64,000 nt of DNA from Saccharibacter floricola DSM 15669 (GCF_000378165.1 NZ_KB899333.1:1-64000), one strand, 5' to 3'; shown: positions 17,343 through 26,889, counted from the stretch's first letter. The notes: generated from the letters alone by a model not told the origin. Translations and numbers: made by a program.

Positions 17343-20099
17343 GTGGCGTCAGAGACAAAGCATCTGGTCTTAGTGGATGGGTCTGGATTTATCTTTAGAG
17401 CATTCTACGCCATCCCTGCGATGAGCAGCCCCGACGGGGTGCCTGTTAATGCGGTGTACGGCTTTACCAACATGCTTTCGCGCCTGCTAAAAGACCATGA
17501 AGGCCAGCCGATCGCTGTTATTTTTGACGCGGCGCGTAAGACGTTTCGTAACGATATTTACCCTGACTATAAGGCGCATCGTCCACCGCCACCGGAAGAT
17601 CTGCGTCCGCAATTTGATCTGATCCGTAAAGCAACGGAAGCGTTCGGAGTGCCAGCCATAGAGTTACCGGGATGGGAGGCAGACGACCTTCTGGCGACTT
17701 ATGCGCGCTTGACGGTGGAGCAAGGGGGAACATGCACGATCATCTCATCTGACAAGGATTTGATGCAGCTTGTGCGCCCCGGTGTCATGCTCAAAGACCC
17801 GTTGAAGCAGAAACCCATTGGGGAAGCCGAGGTTGAGAAGAAGTTTGGCGTCTCACCGGCTCAAGTGGTGGATGTGCAAGCTTTGATGGGCGACGCAACG
17901 GATAACGTGCCCGGCGTGCCGGGGATTGGCCCAAAAGGCGCGGCACAGCTAGTGCAGGAATATGGCAGTCTGGAAGCGATTTTAGACGCAGCGCCGTCGA
18001 TGAAGAAGTCCAAACGCCGTGAAAATTTGATTGAATATGCGGATTTAGCGCGTATTTCCAAACAGCTTGTGTTGTTGGCTGACCAAGTGGCGGTGCCGCG
18101 TCCTGTTGAGGAGTTGCATGTTCATCCAACGGAGGGGGAAAGCCTGCGTCATTGGCTGGAAAGTATGGGGTTCGGCTCCATTTTGCAGCGCATGGGCTTT
18201 ACCCGTAAAGCGCGCCACCCAGCGGCTGAACCTTCGCAAGATAATGTGGAGGAAGACGTCGCTTCTGCACCGCAAGCGGCGTTTGGGCCTTATGAGACGG
18301 TTATGACGACTGAAGCGCTGGAAAGTTGGATTGCGGCGGCTCGTAAGGCAGGGGCTGTTGCGGTGGATACCGAGACAACGGGGCTGAATGCCCGAACAGC
18401 CGAGCTAGTGGGTATTTCGTTAGCAACAGAAGCGGGGAAGGCCTGTTATATCCCCCTCTGTCATGAAGGCACGTTGGAGGCCCCCGTTGGTCAGCAGCTT
18501 GATGTAAAGGCTGTGTTAGAGACGCTCGCGCCCTTAATGAAGGATGAGAGCGTCCTCAAAATCTTTCAAAACGCGAAATATGACCTCACGATTTTTCGCC
18601 AAGCAGGATTGCGAGAGATTGCCCCTGTTGATGACACGATGTTGCTTTCCTACGTGCAATCGGCTGGTGCGCATGGGCAAGGGATGGACGAGCTTTCCCG
18701 GCGTCATCTTGGTCATACGCCGATCACCTATGACGAGGTGACAGGGAAAGGGCGCAATCGTATCGCTTTTACGCATGTTACCCTTGAGCGCGCAACGGCG
18801 TATGCGGCGGAAGATGCCGATGTGACGTTGCGGCTTTGGCAGGTTCTGCGGGCATCATTGCCGCATCAACAGGCCGTGGCGTTGTATGAGGAGATGGAAC
18901 GCCCTCTTATATCTGTTCTGGCGGATATGGAAGAGGTGGGCATTGGCGTTGATGCTGAGGAATTGCGCCGTCTGTCGGACGATTTTGCCCGGCGTATGCG
19001 CGAGATGGAAAGTGCGATTTATGATCGCGCAGGGCGAGAGTTTAATATTGGTTCGCCCAAGCAGTTGGGTGAAATCTTGTTTGACGAGATGGGCCTCCCC
19101 GGTGGGAAGCGCACCAAAACCGGCGCATGGGGCACGGATTCCAGCGTATTGGACGGGTTGGCAGAGAAGGGCCATGATCTGCCCACGCGTATTCTCAACT
19201 GGCGTCAGCTGGCCAAGCTGAAATCAACCTATGCGGATGCGCTGGTGAAGTTGATGGATACTAAGACGCACCGTATCCACACGACGTTCCAAATGGCGGT
19301 GACGACGACGGGGCGTCTCTCGTCCAATGAGCCGAATTTGCAGAATATTCCGATCCGCACAGAGGAGGGCGCGCGTATTCGTCAGGCGTTTAAAGCGGCG
19401 AAGGGGCGGAAGATCGTTTCCGCCGATTATAGCCAAATTGAACTACGTCTCTTAGCGCATGTGGCTCAGATTGAACCGCTCTTGGAAGCGTTTCGCTTAG
19501 GGCAGGATATTCATGCACGCACCGCGTCTGAAGTGTTTGGTGTGCCGTTGGAAGGGATGGACGCGCTCACGCGTCGCCGGGCGAAGGCCATTAATTTCGG
19601 TATTATTTACGGTATTTCCGCTTATGGGCTTGCGCGTCAGTTGCAAGTGCCACAATCGGAGGCGAAGCGCTATATTGAGGCTTATTTTGAGCGCTATCCC
19701 GGAATTTTGGCCTATATGGAAGGCGTGAAAGAAGAAGCACGAGACCAAGGCTATGTGCTGACGCCGTTTGGGCGCCGTTGTTATGTGCCTGAAATTAAGG
19801 CAAAGCAGGCAGCACGTCGTTCTTATGCCGAGCGCCAAGCGATTAATGCCCCGCTTCAAGGAGGGGCTGCGGATATCATCAAGAAAGCGATGGTGCGCCT
19901 TGCGCAGGTCTTACCACAGAGTGGTCTTCAGGCCCGTATGATGCTGCAAGTACATGATGAGCTTCTTTTTGACGTTGCTGATGAAGATGCAGAAAAGCTT
20001 GCCGCACTTGTGCAGCAGGAAATGGAACAGGCTGCCACGCTGGATGTGGCATTGTCGGTTGAAACAGGAATAGGACAAAGCTGGTCAGATGCGCACTAA
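17343..20099 (+). CDS. polA: DNA polymerase I
   Basis: Full-length 918-residue enzyme with all three activities predicted. The 5' nuclease domain (1-290) has LVDGSGFIFRAFYA, EADDLLAT and DNVPGVPGIGPKGA. The 3'-5' exonuclease domain (about 310-510) keeps the acidic pair in VAVDTETTG, a third Asp in QNAKYDLTI and the AEDADVT motif, so proofreading should be active. The polymerase domain has motif A (SADYSQIELRLLAH), motif B (RRRAKAINFGIIYGIS) and motif C (LQVHDELLFDV). The GTG start is preceded by a GGGGGA ribosome-binding site. The stop overlaps the ATG of the next gene by 11 bp, so polA, the SCO-like gene and the HAD gene probably form one transcript. Confidence 0.98.
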   Translation: MASETKHLVLVDGSGFIFRAFYAIPAMSSPDGVPVNAVYGFTNMLSRLLKDHEGQPIAVIFDAARKTFRNDIYPDYKAHRPPPPEDLRPQFDLIRKATEAFGVPAIELPGWEADDLLATYARLTVEQGGTCTIISSDKDLMQLVRPGVMLKDPLKQKPIGEAEVEKKFGVSPAQVVDVQALMGDATDNVPGVPGIGPKGAAQLVQEYGSLEAILDAAPSMKKSKRRENLIEYADLARISKQLVLLADQVAVPRPVEELHVHPTEGESLRHWLESMGFGSILQRMGFTRKARHPAAEPSQDNVEEDVASAPQAAFGPYETVMTTEALESWIAAARKAGAVAVDTETTGLNARTAELVGISLATEAGKACYIPLCHEGTLEAPVGQQLDVKAVLETLAPLMKDESVLKIFQNAKYDLTIFRQAGLREIAPVDDTMLLSYVQSAGAHGQGMDELSRRHLGHTPITYDEVTGKGRNRIAFTHVTLERATAYAAEDADVTLRLWQVLRASLPHQQAVALYEEMERPLISVLADMEEVGIGVDAEELRRLSDDFARRMREMESAIYDRAGREFNIGSPKQLGEILFDEMGLPGGKRTKTGAWGTDSSVLDGLAEKGHDLPTRILNWRQLAKLKSTYADALVKLMDTKTHRIHTTFQMAVTTTGRLSSNEPNLQNIPIRTEEGARIRQAFKAAKGRKIVSADYSQIELRLLAHVAQIEPLLEAFRLGQDIHARTASEVFGVPLEGMDALTRRRAKAINFGIIYGISAYGLARQLQVPQSEAKRYIEAYFERYPGILAYMEGVKEEARDQGYVLTPFGRRCYVPEIKAKQAARRSYAERQAINAPLQGGAADIIKKAMVRLAQVLPQSGLQARMMLQVHDELLFDVADEDAEKLAALVQQEMEQAATLDVALSVETGIGQSWSDAH

Positions 20100-20721
20100 A
20101 AACAAACAACCTCTTTCACCAGAGCGGCGGCGGCTTCGACGTTTTGGCGTTGTGGTGGCGGCGTGCTTTGTGTTGGGCAGCCTATTGGGCTATGGCGGCT
20201 TCTATTGGGCCTCTCATGCAGGGCGTGGTGCTTTGGTGAGCGCAGAGGGCAATCCTGTTGGTGGGAATTTCCGTGTCGCCTCAATGGGTGGGTCTATTGT
20301 GACAGAAGGGGAGTTCCGTGGTTCTTGGCTGATTGTCTGGTTTGTTGATCCGCGCTGCCCTGCTCAACGCTGTATGCCAGCGCTGAAGCGCCTCGATAGC
20401 GTGGCAGCCCGTCTGCATCAGGAAGGCCATTCTGTGTCACCTTTGGTGGTATCGCTGGATGCAACGGCCCCCAATACGGATGATCTGCAAGATTATGTGA
20501 TGAACAATGCGCCTCATACCGTGCCAGCTTATGCAAGTCAGAGCATGATTGAAGCGATGACGGACCTGTATCATGCGCCTTTGACGAAAGAAGATGGCTA
20601 TTATATCCCAGCGCCTTCTTTTGTTGTGATGAGCCCTCAAGGTCGCTACGCTGCGAGCGTGCCGACGGCCCTAGATGAAGAAAGCCTTATGCGGCGCCTT
20701 CATGCTGTGATTACCCCATAA
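20089..20721 (+). CDS. SCO1/SenC-like thioredoxin-fold membrane protein with altered metal site
   Basis: Protein of 210 residues with one N-terminal membrane anchor (about 18-40) and a periplasmic thioredoxin-like domain. The strands and loops follow SCO1/SenC copper chaperones: GSWLIVWFVDPRCP, then RLDSVAARLHQEGH, VSPLVVSLD and a late ITP end. Two features differ from true SCO proteins. The cysteine pair reads CPAQRC, spaced by four residues where SCO has CxxxC. The conserved copper-ligand histidine (normally in a DHS context before the last strand) is replaced in YYIPAPSFVV. It may act in disulfide exchange rather than copper delivery. The ATG lies inside the end of polA. Confidence 0.75.
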   Translation: MRTKNKQPLSPERRRLRRFGVVVAACFVLGSLLGYGGFYWASHAGRGALVSAEGNPVGGNFRVASMGGSIVTEGEFRGSWLIVWFVDPRCPAQRCMPALKRLDSVAARLHQEGHSVSPLVVSLDATAPNTDDLQDYVMNNAPHTVPAYASQSMIEAMTDLYHAPLTKEDGYYIPAPSFVVMSPQGRYAASVPTALDEESLMRRLHAVITP

Positions 20722-20733
20722 GAAAGACGGTTT

Positions 20734-21399
20734 ATGCCCCGCTTCCCTGTTCTGTTACTTGATTATGATGGCACGTTGGCCGAAACACGTCCTGCTATTT
20801 TAAGGAGTTTGAGTGAGGCTTTTGCCGACCAAGGGCTTACGCCGCCATCGCCTGAAACATTGGGGCGTCAGCTTGGGCGTGGTGGAACGCTTAAAGAGTT
20901 TTATCAGGCAATGGTCTCTGGGAGCACAGCAGAAGAGGGGCTGGCTTTTGCTGCGGCATATCGTAAGCATTATATCCAAGCTGACTTGGAAGAAACACAC
21001 CTATATGACGGTGTTCATGAGGTCTTAGACGCTCTGGTGAAACGTGGTCATCAGCTTGTTGTGCTGAGCAACAAACATGCCCCAACGCTTGGGCCGAGCT
21101 TGGAGCGCTTTGACCTTAAAAAATACCTGACAGCCTTTATGGGGGCAGAGGACGATAAGCCACGCAAACCTCAAAAAGAGGTGCTGACTGAGCGTGTGCG
21201 TCCGCTTTTCCCCAATGTGCCTATTTCCGATTTTCTGATGGTTGGAGATACAACGGCTGATCTTGGTTTTTCTCGCAATACAGGGATTGCTTCGTGCTGG
21301 GCAAGTTATGGCCATAGCACAGAGGAAGCCATTGCGAGCATTCTGACGCCGGACTATCGCATAGACCGGCTGTCAGAGCTTCTGGACGTTCTATCCTAA
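20734..21399 (+). CDS. HAD hydrolase, phosphoglycolate phosphatase-like
   Basis: Haloacid dehalogenase family phosphatase of 221 residues. Motif I is LLDYDGTLAETRP with the nucleophile Asp and general acid Asp; motif II is LVVLSNKHAP; motif III Lys is in KPRKPQKEVL; motif IV is FLMVGDTTADLGFSRN. A helical cap lies between motifs I and II (about 18-85), as in Gph/PGP enzymes that clear 2-phosphoglycolate made during repair of DNA 3'-phosphoglycolate ends or photorespiration. It starts 12 bp after the SCO-like gene and its stop overlaps the stop of the convergent GT8 gene by 4 bp. Substrate remains a family-level guess. Confidence 0.85.
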   Translation: MPRFPVLLLDYDGTLAETRPAILRSLSEAFADQGLTPPSPETLGRQLGRGGTLKEFYQAMVSGSTAEEGLAFAAAYRKHYIQADLEETHLYDGVHEVLDALVKRGHQLVVLSNKHAPTLGPSLERFDLKKYLTAFMGAEDDKPRKPQKEVLTERVRPLFPNVPISDFLMVGDTTADLGFSRNTGIASCWASYGHSTEEAIASILTPDYRIDRLSELLDVLS

Positions 21400-23249
21400 A
21401 ACTTTGTCAGCTTACGGATAGCGGTATTGACTTGGTCGAAAACCTGCGTGAACGCGCTGGCATAATCCCCATCAGGATCAATCCATGGTTTGAGACCGCC
21501 CCCATAATGAATAATATGGGGGTCTTGGCGGGTCTCAAAGTAACGCTTTTTCCACGGCTCTGGCAGATCACGCGCTAAGGAGAGAGCCTCATTCCCACAG
21601 AGGACATTCCAATGTTCGTCAAAAAGACAAAGAGTGTCTTTGAAGACGGCGTTGAGAATGTCTTGGTCTTGCATCCACAAATTTTGCGGGATCATGGACA
21701 GACATTGCTCCATCTGTGCATCCGTAATGCGCGGCACATTGAAGATCATGACGCCTGCTTGGAAATAATCTTCGGGTCTTTCTAACCCAAGAGCAACCTT
21801 TTGATAGTCAAGTTCCTCCATATTACCAAAATCTTCACCATGAGGGCCACGGCACTCATGAGGTGAGCGATGGCGCATATGGCGTACGGACATGCGAAGA
21901 ACATCACGCACTGCTCCGATGGCTTTGCTGTCATCCATCTCTTTGAGAAGAAGAGAAAGATCGCGACGTACGATTACATCAGAATCGAGGTAGATGACGT
22001 AGCGGTGATCAGGGAAAAGAGAGGGGATGCGCAGCCGGTAATAGGTCTGGCGGGCAAAATGCCAGCGCGTCGGGAGGTCGAGGGCTGAGAATTCATCGCT
22101 AACATCCATAAAAGTAATAGATGAGCGGTCTGTTGTGAAAAGCTTCCGACCAATATCTAAAGCATGTTCATTGAGCCCTTCATGGAGAACAAAGAACGCA
22201 AAAGGTTGGTCGAGTGGCGCTGTGTTGAGAACAGAGCGTAAAACGGTAAAGCCATAGCGTGCATAATTGGAATCAAACGCCACAACGACTGTAATGGGCT
22301 CAGATGGAAACTGTGCTGAGTGTGGGACGCTTGCTGCTGTTGTTATCTTCGCGGCTGGTGACGCGTGGATGAGGGCGGCGCGCACATGGGCAAGGGTGGC
22401 ATCAAAATGTTCCATATAAGGCCGTGGAGGCCCGCCTAGCCATGGTTTTGGGTCACCTGGGAAATGGATAATAGCGGGGTTGTTGAAGGCTTTTCCGTAG
22501 TCTTCAGCCCATTGTTTGGGCAGAAAAGGCGAATTGGCAAGGTTAGGCCCCCAATCAGAGGGGGTGCTGACCATGTTCCAGCGTTCATCAAGAAAATGCG
22601 TTTCTCCGTAGAATACTGCGTTAAGAATATCTTGGTCAGGCAGCCAATGCGGTGTTTGGAGTTTTTGAAAACACTGAGTGACTTTTTCATCGTTAATGCG
22701 TGGAATATTGTACACCAGCACGCCAGACTGAAAATAGTGATCAGGGTTTGAAAGGCCGAGATTGGTTCGCTCGTACTCTTCTTGTGGTTGCCCGCCACAA
22801 TCTGGGGGAGCGTTAGTGTTATTGACGCGTGAGGTCTTGCGGAGTGTGTCATGCACAACGCCGAGGGACTTTTGATCATCCATAGCGTCCAACAAACGGC
22901 CGAGATCGTCTTTTACGACGACGTCTGAATCAAGGTAAATAACCTTGTTGAGGTCTTTAAAGATACGAGGAATGGCGAGACGATAATAAATCGTCCGTGT
23001 AAAATACATGGGGATGATAAGGTCTGTATTCTCGAAATACGGCTTAACATCAACAAAACGAATAGATGAACGACGTGTATCAAAAAGCTGATGAGCTTTA
23101 TCAATAAGTGTTGGGTCTATTTCCTCATAGAGGACAAAGAAGGAAAAAGATCGATCCGAACGGTTTAGAATAGACTGTAAAACCGTAAATCCGTAGGTCG
23201 CATATTTCTCATCAAACGCCATGACGACGGGGATTGTTTCGGTGCTCAC
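21396..23249 (-). CDS. Tandem two-domain GT8 glycosyltransferase
   Basis: Protein of 617 residues made of two complete GT8 (LPS galactosyl/glucosyltransferase-like) domains in a row. Domain 1 (about 5-290) begins IPVVMAFDEKYATYGFTVLQ and has the metal-binding motif YLDSDVVV with Asp107 and Asp109. Domain 2 (about 315-617) begins ITVVVAFDSNYARYGFTVLR and has YLDSDVIV near residue 430. Both keep a GVLVYN/GVMIFN strand, a DQDILNAVF helix and a HFPGDPKPW / HYGGGLKPW C-terminal motif, so both look catalytically competent. The linker is about 25 residues. GT8 enzymes retain configuration and use UDP-sugars; role in LPS or another surface glycan is inferred. It stands alone between a HAD gene and purD. 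Confidence 0.88.
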   Translation of the reverse strand: MSTETIPVVMAFDEKYATYGFTVLQSILNRSDRSFSFFVLYEEIDPTLIDKAHQLFDTRRSSIRFVDVKPYFENTDLIIPMYFTRTIYYRLAIPRIFKDLNKVIYLDSDVVVKDDLGRLLDAMDDQKSLGVVHDTLRKTSRVNNTNAPPDCGGQPQEEYERTNLGLSNPDHYFQSGVLVYNIPRINDEKVTQCFQKLQTPHWLPDQDILNAVFYGETHFLDERWNMVSTPSDWGPNLANSPFLPKQWAEDYGKAFNNPAIIHFPGDPKPWLGGPPRPYMEHFDATLAHVRAALIHASPAAKITTAASVPHSAQFPSEPITVVVAFDSNYARYGFTVLRSVLNTAPLDQPFAFFVLHEGLNEHALDIGRKLFTTDRSSITFMDVSDEFSALDLPTRWHFARQTYYRLRIPSLFPDHRYVIYLDSDVIVRRDLSLLLKEMDDSKAIGAVRDVLRMSVRHMRHRSPHECRGPHGEDFGNMEELDYQKVALGLERPEDYFQAGVMIFNVPRITDAQMEQCLSMIPQNLWMQDQDILNAVFKDTLCLFDEHWNVLCGNEALSLARDLPEPWKKRYFETRQDPHIIHYGGGLKPWIDPDGDYASAFTQVFDQVNTAIRKLTKF

Positions 23250-23337
23250 TCACTCTGTCCTTATGTGAAAAATAGTGTCTATAGATCCATCAGGCGGCTA
23301 CCAGCGGTCGTAACTGGCAGCCGTACCGCTATCCTCT

Positions 23338-24573
23338 TTACACAGCGCCAATATCGCTGCGGAGCATTTTATCATCCCATTGGATGGTTGCGGCAGCTTC
23401 ATAGGCACGAGCGCGTGCTTGCGCAGGGGTTTTCCCAGTGGCGCAGACGGTCAAGACACGTCCACCAGAGGCGATAAGCTTCCCGTCTTTCAGTGCTGTT
23501 CCTGCATGGAAAAGCTGAACTCCTGGGAGGGTTTCAAGCCGTTCTGTCCCTTCAATAATGCCTCCTTTCTTGGGGGCATCTGGGTAGCCCTTGGCCGCTA
23601 AGACGAGCGCGATAGACGGTTTTTCGGAGAAAGTAATCGCCTCTTGAGACAGTGTTCCGTCTGCTAAATTCTTTAAAATAGGCAGGAGATCACTTTCAAG
23701 ACGAATGAGGAGCGCTTGTGCCTCTGGGTCTCCAAAGCGGACATTATATTCAATCAGCTTTGGGCCTTCTTCCGTAAGCATCAAGCCTGCGAAGATGACA
23801 CCACGGAAAGGCGTGCCACGGCGTTTCATCTCGGCAAGCATGGGGCGAACGGTGAGGTCGAGTGCTTTTTCTTGGGCATCGCGATCAAAATCAGCAGGAG
23901 GGCAAATGGCGCCCATACCGCCTGTATTGGGGCCGGTATCGCCATCGCCAACGCGTTTATGGTCACGCGCGGCACCAATCAGCACGGCGTCATCATCGGC
24001 ACAGAACGCAAAGAGAGAGACTTCCCGCCCAACGAGGCATTCTTCAATCACTAAGGGTAGACCCAGCTGATGCACGGCGTGTTCGGCTTCTTCCACCGTC
24101 TGGGCGACGATCACGCCTTTCCCGCCGGCAAGCCCATCAGCCTTAATGACGATAGGGGCCCCTTGCTCGCGAATATAGCGCAGGGCTGCGTCTTTATCAT
24201 GGTCAAAACGCTGCCAGCGTGCTGTGGGAATCCCGGCTGCATCAGCGACTTCTTTCGTGAAGGCTTTGCTCCCCTCAAGCGCGGATGCTGCTTGAGAAGG
24301 GCCTGCACAGGCAATGTTCGCTTGGGCACATGCATCGGTAAGCCCGGCGACTAAAGGGGCTTCAGGCCCTGGAACGATCAGGTCGATGTTCTGTTCACGA
24401 GCGAACTGAACGAGCGCGTCAATATCATCCGCGCGAATATCCACACAGTGTGCCGATTCGGCCATGCCGGGATTGCCTGGGGCTGCGTAGAGCGTTTCAA
24501 GCAAAGGAGAGCGGGCAAGGGCTGTGGCTAGCGCGTGCTCGCGCCCTCCAGAACCAACCAGAAGAACACGCAT
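23338..24573 (-). CDS. purD: Phosphoribosylamine--glycine ligase
   Basis: GARS, the second enzyme of purine synthesis, joining glycine to phosphoribosylamine with ATP. The protein of 411 residues begins MRVLLVGSGGREHALATALARS, typical for PurD. The ATP-grasp domain shows IVIKADGLAGGKGV, TGPNTGGMGAICP, MLTEEGPKLIEYNVRFGDPE and the C-terminal GGRVLTVCATG motif. A GGAAA ribosome-binding region precedes the ATG. It is transcribed alone, divergent from xseA with a 69-bp shared promoter region. Confidence 0.98.
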   Translation of the reverse strand: MRVLLVGSGGREHALATALARSPLLETLYAAPGNPGMAESAHCVDIRADDIDALVQFAREQNIDLIVPGPEAPLVAGLTDACAQANIACAGPSQAASALEGSKAFTKEVADAAGIPTARWQRFDHDKDAALRYIREQGAPIVIKADGLAGGKGVIVAQTVEEAEHAVHQLGLPLVIEECLVGREVSLFAFCADDDAVLIGAARDHKRVGDGDTGPNTGGMGAICPPADFDRDAQEKALDLTVRPMLAEMKRRGTPFRGVIFAGLMLTEEGPKLIEYNVRFGDPEAQALLIRLESDLLPILKNLADGTLSQEAITFSEKPSIALVLAAKGYPDAPKKGGIIEGTERLETLPGVQLFHAGTALKDGKLIASGGRVLTVCATGKTPAQARARAYEAAATIQWDDKMLRSDIGAV

Positions 24574-24642
24574 GCAGGAATTTCCTTTCGATGACCTAAT
24601 TTCGGGCTTCGTTTGTACCTAAGCTTAGCATAAACTGCCCCC

Positions 24643-26160
24643 ATGATGGAAAGTGAGAGCGTGTTCCCCTTTGGTCAGTCAGGCGCGAAAGCGTCGAATA
24701 TTCCTGAATATTCTGTATCGGATATTTCGGGTGCGATTAAACGTACGCTTGAAAACGCCTTTGGCCGCGTGCGTATTCGCGGTGAAATTACAGAATTAAA
24801 GCGCTACGCCTCGGGGCATATGTATTTATCGCTCAAAGATGAGGGCGGTAAGATCTCAGGTGTCATCTGGCGTGGTAAAGTCGCTCATCTTGGCCTCACA
24901 CCCGAAAATGGCACGGAAGTGATCGCGACAGGGCGGGTTTCTTCTTATGGAGAGCGCTCGAACTATCAGTTTTTGATCGACCGCATGGAGTTTGCTGGGG
25001 AAGGGGCTCTGCTTGCTCGGATAGAACGGCTTCGTGTTCAGCTTCGTGACGAGGGGCTGTTTGCGAGCGAGCGGAAAAAGCCGCTTCCTTTCTTGCCGCG
25101 CACGGTTGGTGTTGTGACGTCACGTTCTGGTGCCGTTTTGCATGATATCTGCACGACGATTTCACGGCGGTTCCCTCGGCCTGTGACACTTTGGCCCGTG
25201 GCGGTGCAAGGCGAGGGAGCTGTGAAACAGATTGTGCAGGCGGTTAAGGGGATCGCACAGCTCCCATCCCCTCCTGATGTCTTGATCGTTGCGCGTGGTG
25301 GTGGGTCACTCGAAGATTTGATGGCGTTTAATGATGAAGCCGTTGTTCGTGCTGTTGCGGCGTGCCCATTGCCGGTGATTTCTGCTGTTGGACATGAAAC
25401 AGACACAACCTTGATCGACTATGCGTCTGATCGTAGGGCGCCAACACCAACGGCCGCGGCGGAATTGGCGGTGCCGTTACGGTCGGAATTAATGGCCGAT
25501 CTTACTCATCGCACAGCGCGGCTCACGGGAGGGCTGTCCTCCTTATTGCAGCACTATAAAATGCAGCTGCAACATGTGACGAGCCGGATGCCAGATTTGC
25601 CGAGTATGCTCGATACCGCGCGTATGCGTTTAGATGACCGTGGGCAGAGGCTTGAACTTGCGCTTCCGGCTTTTGTCATGCGTGCTCGTGCCCGACTTGG
25701 CGGGGCTGCGCACCATCTTCCGACGCCGGAAACATTGCTCACGCGCCGGAGTGTTGCGCTTGAGAGGGTGTCTTCTGTGCTGGAAGGAAGTTGGCAGACC
25801 CTTCTGCAACAACGGCGTATGGCCTTGCTCCGCTATCCGTTAAGGCTTGAGACTATCCGTGCGCAAATAACCTTGCAAAAGACACGGCTGGATGGCGTGG
25901 CTGGGCACTTAGAAGCGGTTTCTCCACAGGCCATTTTGGAGCGGGGCTATGCGATGGTGCAGGATGGTGACGGGCAACCCATTACGCGATCCAAACAAGC
26001 AGCGGATCAGGCGATTGTCTCCCTCCGTTTTGCAGATGGTCAGCGTCAGGCGCAGCTAGACCCCGCAGCCGGCGAGAGCACAGCTCCTTCATCTGGGAAA
26101 AAACGTCGCGTGGTAACGAAAAAAAGACCCTCTCCCTCACAAGGTGAACTTGGGCTATGA
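24643..26160 (+). CDS. xseA: Exodeoxyribonuclease VII large subunit
   Basis: Catalytic subunit of the single-strand DNA exonuclease, 505 residues. The N-terminal OB fold contains VRIRGEITELKRYASGHMYLSLKD and VIWRGK; the core has VTSRSGAVLHDICTTISRRFP, the acidic VARGGGSLEDLMAFNDE and ISAVGHETDTTLIDYASDRRAPTPTAAAE. A long coiled coil and a basic tail (KKRRVVTKKRP) follow. No xseB small subunit is in the window. Two adjacent ATGs at 24643 and 24646 serve as possible starts. Its TGA overlaps an upstream ATG of the following lipoprotein frame. Confidence 0.97.
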   Translation: MMESESVFPFGQSGAKASNIPEYSVSDISGAIKRTLENAFGRVRIRGEITELKRYASGHMYLSLKDEGGKISGVIWRGKVAHLGLTPENGTEVIATGRVSSYGERSNYQFLIDRMEFAGEGALLARIERLRVQLRDEGLFASERKKPLPFLPRTVGVVTSRSGAVLHDICTTISRRFPRPVTLWPVAVQGEGAVKQIVQAVKGIAQLPSPPDVLIVARGGGSLEDLMAFNDEAVVRAVAACPLPVISAVGHETDTTLIDYASDRRAPTPTAAAELAVPLRSELMADLTHRTARLTGGLSSLLQHYKMQLQHVTSRMPDLPSMLDTARMRLDDRGQRLELALPAFVMRARARLGGAAHHLPTPETLLTRRSVALERVSSVLEGSWQTLLQQRRMALLRYPLRLETIRAQITLQKTRLDGVAGHLEAVSPQAILERGYAMVQDGDGQPITRSKQAADQAIVSLRFADGQRQAQLDPAAGESTAPSSGKKRRVVTKKRPSPSQGELGL

Positions 26161-26198
26161 GAGATAATAGGCCCAAAGGGTATGATGGTGGAGGCAGT

Positions 26199-26561
26199 AT
26201 GTGGGTAAAAAAGACGGGTTTTTGGAGTGTCGCGATCATGGCCATAGAGATGTCAGGCTGCGCCTCAACGCCGCCGGCTCCAACGTCCCATGTTGAGCAT
26301 ACGGCACAGGGTTTTGCTGCTGAAACGCAAACACAGCCGGTTGCGCAGACGAGTGCTTCAGAAATGCAAAAAACGAACCTTCCTTCCGCTCCGCTGAATA
26401 CTCCGCTTTGTGGTGCCGCCTTGAGAGAGCAAGCGCAGACAGGGGCAGGGCTCTATACGCAGGGCATGACCAGCGGTAATAGCTGCGCACAAAATGCGTG
26501 CTTCCAGCCGCTGACAGGCACGTTCATTTCTCAAAATGGCACGAATAGCGTTTGCCGGTGA
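26199..26561 (+). CDS. Small putative lipoprotein
   Basis: Predicted exported lipoprotein of 120 residues. The ATG at 26199 has GGAGG six bases upstream, much better than the in-frame ATG at 26157 that overlaps xseA. The N-terminus MWVKKTGFWSVAIMAIEMSGC gives a short signal peptide with a lipobox-like MSGC; a serine/proline/threonine-rich linker follows, and the last 50 residues hold four cysteines (in LCGAAL, NSCAQNACF and SVCR) that could form disulfides. I do not recognise a family. Placement directly after xseA suggests co-transcription without a functional link. Confidence 0.65.
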   Translation: MWVKKTGFWSVAIMAIEMSGCASTPPAPTSHVEHTAQGFAAETQTQPVAQTSASEMQKTNLPSAPLNTPLCGAALREQAQTGAGLYTQGMTSGNSCAQNACFQPLTGTFISQNGTNSVCR

Positions 26562-26855
26562 GGTATAGCGGAGGCTGACTGTCTTGCGTAAGCATGATGA
26601 CTAGCGGCGAATGCTCCGCACATACGGCGACTTCAGAAGAGTAGGCAGTCCTTTCTCTTTCGTTGGGCCGGAAATACGTCTCCAGCCTTCTCTGAACCCC
26701 GACAGGGCTTAGTGCATTTTTCAGTATAATAGTTGAGCTATGGAAGGGTGGACTCAGTGATCCGTATTCCCCCTGTACTGGCGTTAGGTAATCTCTCCTG
26801 CAATGAGCTGGGAAGTGTCGTTATATGCGCCATGATGGCGCGTTGTGAATGATAC
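26562..26855. other. Intergenic region between lipoprotein and rne ends
   Basis: About 290 bp between convergent genes. It contains short stem-forming segments such as TGCGCCATGATGGCGCG near 26825-26841, but I see no coding pattern and no RNA gene I can name. Confidence 0.4.
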
Positions 26856-26889
26856 AAAAAAGGCGGCCGGAATACCGGGCCGCCTTTTT
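26856..26889. terminator. Bidirectional intrinsic terminator (rne / lipoprotein)
   Basis: AAAAAGGCGGCC on the left pairs with GGCCGCCTTTTT on the right around a short AATA-containing loop with one bulge. A-run and T-run flank it, so it can work in both directions for the convergent rne and lipoprotein genes. Confidence 0.9.
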
